From an uncultured Phycisphaerales bacterium (GTDB taxonomy: Bacteria; Planctomycetota; Phycisphaerae; WQYP01), in contig CAIPTQ010000095.1 in the NCBI GenBank assembly GCA_903868035.1, positions 1 to 25,904 on the forward strand: a DNA stretch of 25,904 nt, written 5' to 3'. This document shows, one piece after another, positions 20,814 through 25,904 of this stretch (its first letter is position 1; every line of letters starts with the position of its first letter). The notes below the pieces were generated by a model. The model had not been told where the DNA came from. It did no database searches and saw only the letters and a list, made by a program, of their open reading frames with translations. Position numbers and translations under genes: made by a program.

Positions 20814-22703
20814 TCATTTCTCAGACTTCTTGTCCACATCCTCCGGCACTTCCGGCGGTTGCTGCGCCACCACCAGCGTCCGCGCCAACAAATCCCCCAA
20901 CCGCTGCCGCCGGTCGGACATCACCAGGTACAACAGCACCACCCCCACCGCGCACTCCGGCACCCGCACCAGATTGCGCACCAGAATGGCCGCCACCGTC
21001 GGGGCCTTGCCATCCATCATCAACACCTGCAAGCCCACCAGCGCCTTGCCCAGCGAGCGGCGGAAGAACAGCTCCCCCAGCATGACATGCCCCACGTAGA
21101 TTCCCAGAAACATGAAGAGATCCGTCGCCTTCACCAGTTCCTCGGGATTGGAGAGCAGCCCGATCCAGGAGAAAAACATCGCAAAATAACCGCTGTCCCA
21201 ATTGCCGCTGATGATGAGCACCGCCGCATACGGCAGGATGATATCGGCCAAGAACGCCCCGGCCCGCAGGTGCAGCGGCGCGATGACCGTCCCCGCCGGC
21301 AGCGCGATGGCCGCGGGCTTCTGCCGCCATTGCCACAGCGACAGCGTCATCATGAGGACCAGCAGCACCATGGCGATGTTCTGCCCGATCAGCATATCCC
21401 GCCGGGGCCCTTGGGGCGCCACGCTCTGGGCCTTCGTCCGGCTGTTGCCGCGGCTGTCGAACACCATCTCCTTGAGCCCTTCGTCGTGGTTGTTGACCAG
21501 CACCACGAGGGAATTCTCCGATGGCCCCACCGCCACGTCGTTGACGGTCAGCCCCGTGCCGGCCGCATCCAGGGGCATGGCCGAAATCGCATGCAGCGCC
21601 GGCTCGGACTTCCCATCCACGTTGATCCAGCCGCCATGCAAGGCCCGGGAACTGCCCGTGGGCACGGTCCACAACAAATAAAGCGTCTTGTCGAGCGCCA
21701 CCGTAAAAAGCCGCGACTCCGCGGGCACTTCCTCGCCCAGGCGCAGCGCCTGCGGCGCGGACCACTGCTGCTGCCTGCTGGCGTAGTCCAGGCTGCGCAG
21801 CACGATCACCGCGGGATGCAGCGGATCGGCCCAGAACACCAGCAGGCGCCCATTCTGCTCCGCCAGCGCCATGTGCGACGAGGACTTGGGCACCGCCGTC
21901 GGATCGTCCGACGGCTGCCCCAGCGGGGTCAGCATGTTCCATTCCCCGTTCTTGGGAAGCAACGCGTTCGCCGGATATGTCGCCGTGGCCGATGCTGTCG
22001 GCGGAAACCAATACGCATTGAACTGCAGCGGCACGACGGAGGCCGATGCCGCCGCGGAAGCCGGCACCGACGCCGTGCCCGTGCCCGGTTGCGTGGCAAC
22101 GGCCACCGGCGGCCCCAACGTGATGACAAACAACTGGTTCACCCCGCCCGTGGCCGCCTTGATGATATGCCCCGGCGGCAGCACATCCGGCCGTTGATAG
22201 TCATCCAAGGAACACCGATACACCCAGCCCGGCGTGTTCGCCTGCGGCTCGCCCAGAAGATACGGCGAACTCGCCCCGGGGTGGTCGGCGGGCGTCTGCA
22301 TCAGCGCCAGCGCCCGGGGCATCGTCGGGGCGCTCCAGAACGGCTGCCCACCCCCCCCACCGCCCGCGCCGCCGTGCAAAGCCGCACGCCATACGCCCGT
22401 GTTGGCCGAACGCCGCAGCAGTTGAAAGCCCCGTTCCCGGTTTTCCCCCACCGCCGGCACCATGACCCACAGCTCGCGCCCATCGCCCGCCGCCAGCAAC
22501 GGCACATCCGCCACGCCCGCCACCGCCGGCCCCGCCGCGGCAACGGTGCGCCCGCCAACCGAAGTGGCGGGCATGCTCGTGGCCGGCCCGGCCGCAGCGC
22601 AAGGGTTGCTCGTGAAGCAGCTCAAGGCCAACAGCGCCAGGAACGGCGCCAATAAGCCGATGCAGAGGATGGTTGTCCAAGGACGCCGCCGGTCGTTCAT
22701 CAT
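20814..22703 (-). CDS. Membrane protein with RDD domain and large extracytoplasmic region
   Basis: A 629-aa protein. A hydrophobic N-terminal signal or anchor spans about residues 10-30. It is followed by about 400 residues rich in Ala/Pro/Thr with beta-strand repeats (VFWADPLHPAVIVLRSLDY, LFTVALDKTLYLLW) that suggest a propeller-like outer domain. A helix lies at about 437-458 (NIAMVLLVLMMTLSLWQW). The RDD domain follows at about 476-612, with LRAGAFLADIILPYAAVLI, SLGKALVGLQVLMMDGK and DRRQRLGDLLARTLVV. RDD proteins are small multi-helix membrane modules of unclear, possibly transport, function. The start is the first of two adjacent ATGs (22703, 22700), 6 nt after a TACAAT. A Gly-run (about 112-120) is encoded by a G-rich tract. 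Confidence 0.82.
   Translation of the reverse strand: MMNDRRRPWTTILCIGLLAPFLALLALSCFTSNPCAAAGPATSMPATSVGGRTVAAAGPAVAGVADVPLLAAGDGRELWVMVPAVGENRERGFQLLRRSANTGVWRAALHGGAGGGGGGQPFWSAPTMPRALALMQTPADHPGASSPYLLGEPQANTPGWVYRCSLDDYQRPDVLPPGHIIKAATGGVNQLFVITLGPPVAVATQPGTGTASVPASAAASASVVPLQFNAYWFPPTASATATYPANALLPKNGEWNMLTPLGQPSDDPTAVPKSSSHMALAEQNGRLLVFWADPLHPAVIVLRSLDYASRQQQWSAPQALRLGEEVPAESRLFTVALDKTLYLLWTVPTGSSRALHGGWINVDGKSEPALHAISAMPLDAAGTGLTVNDVAVGPSENSLVVLVNNHDEGLKEMVFDSRGNSRTKAQSVAPQGPRRDMLIGQNIAMVLLVLMMTLSLWQWRQKPAAIALPAGTVIAPLHLRAGAFLADIILPYAAVLIISGNWDSGYFAMFFSWIGLLSNPEELVKATDLFMFLGIYVGHVMLGELFFRRSLGKALVGLQVLMMDGKAPTVAAILVRNLVRVPECAVGVVLLYLVMSDRRQRLGDLLARTLVVAQQPPEVPEDVDKKSEK
22347..22368 (-). 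other. G-quadruplex-like tract in the RDD gene
   Basis: The minus strand, which is the mRNA sense, has G-runs of 3, 2, 8 and 3 with short loops. It can form a quadruplex if the 8-G run supplies two runs. It encodes a poly-Gly segment of the extracytoplasmic region. Confidence 0.4.
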
Positions 22704-22709
22704 CCGCGT

Positions 22710-22715
22710 ATTGTA
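22710..22715 (-). promoter_or_regulatory. -10 box of the RDD gene, leaderless type
   Basis: Minus-strand TACAAT (complement of 22710-22715), 6 nt before the ATG at 22703. No Shine-Dalgarno and no good -35 are visible. Confidence 0.45.
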
Positions 22716-22751
22716 GCGGCCAATCCGCAGGTTGCGAGCGAACCATTCTGT

Positions 22752-22793
22752 CTTCTGACTTCTGACTTCTGGCTTCCGACTTCTGACTTCCGC
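22752..22793. repeat. Heptanucleotide tandem repeat, six units
   Basis: Six consecutive 7-bp units of consensus CTTCTGA, with single-base variants in units 3, 4 and 6. It lies between the divergent RDD and epimerase genes, just upstream of the epimerase start. Similar heptamers recur in planctomycete intergenic regions, in my recollection. Confidence 0.85.
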
Positions 22794-22815
22794 CCTTCTA
22801 TGGTAGAGTCCCCTC

Positions 22816-23760
22816 ATGAACATCCTCATCACCGGCTCCTCCGGACAAATCGGCACTAACCTCGCGCTGGCCCTCCAGGCCGCCGGCCACGCCGTCCTGG
22901 GCATCGACAAACGCCCCAATTCCTGGACCCACGCCTTCCCCTCCCACATCCTCGACCTCAACACCCCCCCCACGCCCGATGGCCCCCTGGTACACATCGC
23001 CCGCCACTTCAAGCCCAATATCGTCGTCCACCTCGCCGCCTGGGCCAAGGTGCATCAGCTCGTCAAGGAACCCGAAAAGGCCTTCGAGAACGTCGCCATG
23101 ATCTACTGGGCATTGGAGGCCGCCCGCGCCGCGAACGCCGCCATCGTCATGGGCTCCTCCCGCGAAGTCTACGGCGACATCCTCCGCCACGTCACCGATG
23201 AATCCATGACCGATTTCGTCCTCGCCGAGTCCCCCTATTCGGCCAGCAAAATCGCCGCCGAGGCGTTCTTCTCCAGCTACGCCCGCTGCTACGGCATCCC
23301 CACGCTCGTCTTCCGCTTTAGCAACGTCTACGGCCGCTATGACAACGACCTCGAACGCATGGAACGCGTCATCCCGCTGTTCGTCCGGAAAATCTGGCGC
23401 GGCGAGCCGATCACCGTCTTCGGCCGCGACAAAATGCTCGACTTCACCTACATCGACGACTGCGTCGGCGGCATCACCGCCGGCATCGCCGCCCTCGCCG
23501 CCGGCCGCCTGGCCCACGAAACCATCAACCTCGCCTACGGCCAGGGCCAAACCCTCTACGACCTCGTCTCGCTCATCGAACTCGCCACCGGCAAACAGGC
23601 CCTCGCCACCTACGCCCCCAGCCAGACCGGCGAAGTCACCCGCTACGTCGCCGACATCTCCAAGGCCCGCAAACTCCTCGGCTACACCCCCCAAACCCCC
23701 CTGCCCCGGGGGATGCTCCAGTATGTGAAGTGGTGCCGCGAGACGGGTTTCTTGGGCTAG
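22816..23760 (+). CDS. NAD-dependent nucleotide-sugar epimerase/dehydratase (extended SDR)
   Basis: A 314-aa extended short-chain dehydrogenase/reductase. It has the Rossmann motif TGSSGQIG (6-13), IDKR after the second strand (NAD-type acidic residue), [10 protein letters not shown], and the Ser in MGSSREVYG (about 111-119). The catalytic YSASK (about 139-143) follows, then [10 protein letters not shown] and [12 protein letters not shown]. The closest general match is the UDP-glucose 4-epimerase or dTDP-glucose dehydratase group, acting on sugar nucleotides for cell-surface polysaccharide. The exact substrate cannot be read. Third codon positions are almost all C, unlike the PBP4 gene, suggesting strong codon bias. 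No obvious ribosome binding site is present; the region before it has a heptamer repeat. Confidence 0.88.
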   Translation: MNILITGSSGQIGTNLALALQAAGHAVLGIDKRPNSWTHAFPSHILDLNTPPTPDGPLVHIARHFKPNIVVHLAAWAKVHQLVKEPEKAFENVAMIYWALEAARAANAAIVMGSSREVYGDILRHVTDESMTDFVLAESPYSASKIAAEAFFSSYARCYGIPTLVFRFSNVYGRYDNDLERMERVIPLFVRKIWRGEPITVFGRDKMLDFTYIDDCVGGITAGIAALAAGRLAHETINLAYGQGQTLYDLVSLIELATGKQALATYAPSQTGEVTRYVADISKARKLLGYTPQTPLPRGMLQYVKWCRETGFLG

Positions 23761-23814
23761 CGCAGCTTGCATGCGCCCCCATCTCCCGCGCACTCGCCAA
23801 ATTCTTCATCATGG

Positions 23815-23858
23815 TTGAATCCTCCGTTGCCTGCGTTACACTCCCACCATTACGTAAT
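23815..23858 (+). promoter_or_regulatory. Methyltransferase promoter with leader palindrome
   Basis: TTGAAT (23815-23820), a 16-nt spacer and TACACT (23837-23842). The predicted leader is about 22 nt. It contains the perfect 10-bp palindrome ATTACGTAAT (23849-23858), placed where an autoregulator could bind or where the enzyme itself might act. Confidence 0.5.
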
Positions 23859-23870
23859 CGAGTGCTGCCA

Positions 23871-25616
23871 ATGTCTGACCCGAAAAATTCTCTTTACTAC
23901 GGCGACAACCTCGACATTCTCCGCCGCTACATCAAAGACGAATCCGTCGACCTCGTCTACCTTGACCCGCCATTCAACTCTAACGCCGACTATAACGTCC
24001 TTTTCTCCGAGGTGGCTCCCAAAGCAAGTACGAGGATCGACCGCCTCGCCCAAAATCCCGCAATAAAATCACACGCCCAGATCAAAGCCTTCGAAGACAC
24101 CTGGTCTTGGGATATTGAAGCCGCACGGAATTTCGATCAGGCCATTGCCACCGGTGGCCATCACGTGGCACGCTGCCTCGCGGGCCTCAAGACCCACCTT
24201 GGCCAATCTGACATGCTCGCCTATCTTGCCATGATGGCTCCGCGTCTTGTTGAACTCCATCGCGTCATGAAGCCCACGGCCTGCATCTACCTGCACTGTG
24301 ATCCCACCGCGAGCCATTACCTTAAAATGCTCATGGATGCGGTATTCCGACCGGAACACTTCCTGAGCGAAATCGTCTGGAAACGCACGAGTTCCCACAA
24401 CTCGGCGAAGCGCTACGGCCCCGTCCATGATGTGATTTTGTTTTATGCCAAGTCGGATAATTTCCTCTGGACTTGGCCGACCGTGGCCCACAATCCGCAG
24501 TATGTTGAGGAATTTTTCCGTTCCTCCGAGCCGGATACAAATCGCATGTATCATGCCAATGTGCTGACCGGCGCCGGCGTGCGCCATGGCGAAAGCGGCC
24601 AGCCTTGGCGTGGATATGATCCTTCTAAACGGGATCGCCATTGGGCCCTCCCGGGTGTGCTCTTGAAGAACTTGGGCATTACTCAGGGCACGATTCAGGA
24701 AAAACTCGACGCGCTCGACCAGGCCGGACGCGTGTATTGGCCGGGGAAAAAAGGCGGCTCGCCCCGCCTCAAGTACTACGCGGACGAACTTCATGGCCAG
24801 CCTATCAGTGATGTTTGGGCCGATATCCCCCCGATTTCCGGCAAAACCGCCGAGAAACTCGGTTATCCCACCCAAAAACCCGAAGCCCTCCTGGAACGCA
24901 TCATCGGCGCATCCTCCAATCCCGGTGACGTGGTCCTCGACCCCTTCTGCGGTTGCGGCACCACCGTCGCCGCCGCCCAAAAACTCAACCGCCGCTGGAT
25001 CGGCATCGACATCACTCACCTTGCCATCAACCTCATCAAGGTTCGGCTCAAGGACGCTTTTGGCCGAAAAATGGATTCCCTCTACCATACCGTCGGCGAG
25101 CCTACGGACCTCCAGGGCGCGCGCGATCTCGCGGCCCGGGATAAATATCAATTCCAATATTGGACGCTCGGTCTCATCGGCGCACGCCCCAACGTCCGCC
25201 ACGAAAAGAAAGGCGCCGACAAAGGCATCGACGGCCACCTCTACCTCACCGACGGCGCCGGCGATGTCAAATCCATCGTTATCTCCGTCAAGGGCGGCCA
25301 CGTCTCCGTCAACCAACTCCGGGACCTGCGTGGCGTTATCGAACGTGATAATGCCGTCATCGGCGCCTTTATCTGTCTCGAAGAACCCACCAAGCCCATG
25401 CGCCAGGAAGCCGCCGACGCCGGCTTTTATGAAAACATTACCCCCATCGGCACTTCCCGCCATCCGCGCATCCAACTCCTTACCATCAAGGAACTCCTGG
25501 ACGGCAAACGCCTCGACCTCCCCGTCCAACAAGACGTCCGTTCCTTCAAACAAGCCCCTAAAGCTCAATCAATAAAAACAAAAGCCGACAACCTCTTCGC
25601 TGGTCCCGCAACCTGA
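23871..25616 (+). CDS. DNA methyltransferase fused to a C-terminal nuclease-like domain
   Basis: A 581-aa protein. The N-terminal methyltransferase has motif IV DPPF (32-35), a variable middle that should hold target recognition, and motif I in [18 protein letters not shown] (DPFCGCG at 357-363). The order IV-then-I is that of the beta class, usually N6-adenine or N4-cytosine. From about 430 on follows a Mrr/PD-(D/E)xK-like domain. Asp454 lies in [12 protein letters not shown] (472-474) in [11 protein letters not shown], then [28 protein letters not shown] and [17 protein letters not shown] single-chain restriction-modification enzyme is plausible. SxK replaces the usual E/QxK, so nuclease activity is uncertain. 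The start ATG 23871 lies 28 nt after a -10 box; the open frame extends upstream into the epimerase. Confidence 0.9.
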   Translation: MSDPKNSLYYGDNLDILRRYIKDESVDLVYLDPPFNSNADYNVLFSEVAPKASTRIDRLAQNPAIKSHAQIKAFEDTWSWDIEAARNFDQAIATGGHHVARCLAGLKTHLGQSDMLAYLAMMAPRLVELHRVMKPTACIYLHCDPTASHYLKMLMDAVFRPEHFLSEIVWKRTSSHNSAKRYGPVHDVILFYAKSDNFLWTWPTVAHNPQYVEEFFRSSEPDTNRMYHANVLTGAGVRHGESGQPWRGYDPSKRDRHWALPGVLLKNLGITQGTIQEKLDALDQAGRVYWPGKKGGSPRLKYYADELHGQPISDVWADIPPISGKTAEKLGYPTQKPEALLERIIGASSNPGDVVLDPFCGCGTTVAAAQKLNRRWIGIDITHLAINLIKVRLKDAFGRKMDSLYHTVGEPTDLQGARDLAARDKYQFQYWTLGLIGARPNVRHEKKGADKGIDGHLYLTDGAGDVKSIVISVKGGHVSVNQLRDLRGVIERDNAVIGAFICLEEPTKPMRQEAADAGFYENITPIGTSRHPRIQLLTIKELLDGKRLDLPVQQDVRSFKQAPKAQSIKTKADNLFAGPAT

Positions 25617-25622
25617 CGGAAT

Positions 25623-25689
25623 CCATGCCAATTTGCGTAAAAAGCATGCCTAAAGTGGTGCCGACGCCCTCGTCGGCCGTCGAACGTGA
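25623..25689 (+). repeat. 67-bp direct repeat, copy 1
   Basis: This copy matches copy 2 (25834-25900) at 65 of 67 positions, at an offset of 211 bp. It contains the hairpin GCCGACG-CCCT-CGTCGGC (25660-25677), a perfect 7-bp stem with a 4-nt loop. It starts just after the methyltransferase stop. Confidence 0.9.
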
Positions 25690-25769
25690 AGGGATTGCAC
25701 ATTCCCGCCCCCACGCGGCAACAGATCCCCCCCAAAATTGATATGCACCATAAACCATACATCTGGTGC

Positions 25770-25782
25770 CATGCTTTTGACG
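25770..25782 (-). repeat. Inverted partial copy of the terminal repeat
   Basis: CATGCTTTTGACG is the exact reverse complement of 25847-25859 within copy 2. It is followed by a second small hairpin (ACGCC-GTGAG-GGCGT). The unit therefore occurs in both orientations within 280 bp. Confidence 0.7.
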
Positions 25783-25833
25783 CCGTGAGGGCGTGTGGCT
25801 ATCTGTAGGCCCTTCGCTCTTGAACCCCGTGCC

Positions 25834-25900
25834 CCATGCCAATCTGCGTCAAAAGCATGCCTAAAGTGGTGCCGACGCCCTCGTCGGCCGTCGAACGTGA
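25834..25900 (+). repeat. 67-bp direct repeat, copy 2
   Basis: Nearly identical to copy 1, with hairpin 25871-25888. It reaches to within 4 bp of the window end, so further copies may follow. The 288 bp from 25617 to the end hold no convincing gene. Confidence 0.9.
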
Positions 25901-25904
25901 GCCA

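Noticed and set aside
20748..22655. 635-codon frame antisense to the RDD gene
   Set aside because: Arg/His/Gln/Pro-rich composition is typical of an antisense shadow in high-GC DNA.
24069..25568. 499-codon frame antisense to the methyltransferase
   Set aside because: The sense frame has unambiguous methyltransferase motifs, and the antisense one has none.
25558..25842. 94-codon leftward frame over the terminal repeats
   Set aside because: It covers repeat DNA and the 3' end of the methyltransferase. No ribosome binding site or protein-like pattern is visible.
25623..25900. CRISPR array
   Set aside because: There are only two direct copies of 67 bp with a long, non-uniform interval containing an inverted copy, and no cas genes.
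1..25904. tRNA or rRNA genes
   Set aside because: Reading by eye for T-loop GTTCRA-like signatures with adjoining stems and for conserved rRNA segments found none. A tRNAscan/Infernal run would settle it.

Overview
The window reads as a high-GC chromosomal segment from a Planctomycetota bacterium, most likely of the Phycisphaerae/Tepidisphaerales type. This placement is an inference. It rests on the single-gene layout with constant strand switching, a SPINDLY-type TPR glycosyltransferase, small lineage-restricted membrane proteins, a heptamer intergenic repeat, and palindromic intergenic repeats whose conceptual translations resemble those often mis-annotated as ORFs in planctomycete genomes. 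I saw no rRNA, tRNA, CRISPR array or transposase.

Layout. 1-92 holds the 5' end of a leftward exported protein. 256-2394 is uvrB (excision repair) and 2696-3712 is ilvC (branched-chain amino acid synthesis). 3726-4549 is a leftward higBA toxin-antitoxin operon, with an orphan small gene at 4647-4916. 5071-6837 is a TPR/O-GlcNAc-transferase-like protein converging on glyA (6943-8202). A cytidylate-kinase-like P-loop protein (8369-9097) converges on an NAD-type malic enzyme (9139-10869). A Tat-exported GH63/trehalase-like glycosidase lies at 10927-12351. 12432-13757 is a small-gene cluster: two tandem paralogous two-helix membrane proteins, a small hypothetical, and an antitoxin-like gene without a toxin. 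A secreted protein with a CX4CH motif (13818-14960) is divergent from a small beta-rich protein (15075-15401). Next come a PBP4-type D,D-carboxypeptidase (15521-16927), another antitoxin-like gene (16962-17243) and a helical, possibly HD-derived protein (17442-18098). After a 170-bp nested palindrome there is an AbrB/RelE-type toxin-antitoxin operon (18377-18991), an amidohydrolase/deaminase (19184-20500), a small hypothetical (20495-20764), an RDD-domain membrane protein (20814-22703), a nucleotide-sugar epimerase (22816-23760) and a DNA methyltransferase fused to a nuclease-like domain (23871-25616). The window ends in 67-bp direct repeats carrying hairpins.

Common themes. Genes are mostly monocistronic; the only clear operons are the two toxin-antitoxin pairs. 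At least seven genes have a good -10 box only 5-8 nt before the ATG and no Shine-Dalgarno, which predicts leaderless mRNAs. Other genes (uvrB, glyA, the kinase-like gene, the secreted CX4CH protein, PBP4) have clear Shine-Dalgarno sites. Several convergent gene ends carry inverted repeats that overlap or adjoin stop codons. The most unusual items are the 30-bp-arm palindrome at 18111-18280, the tandem leaderless paralogs at 12432-13266, the methyltransferase-nuclease fusion next to the terminal repeat array, the higB operator that covers both the -10 box and the start codon, and the altered cofactor loop of IlvC.
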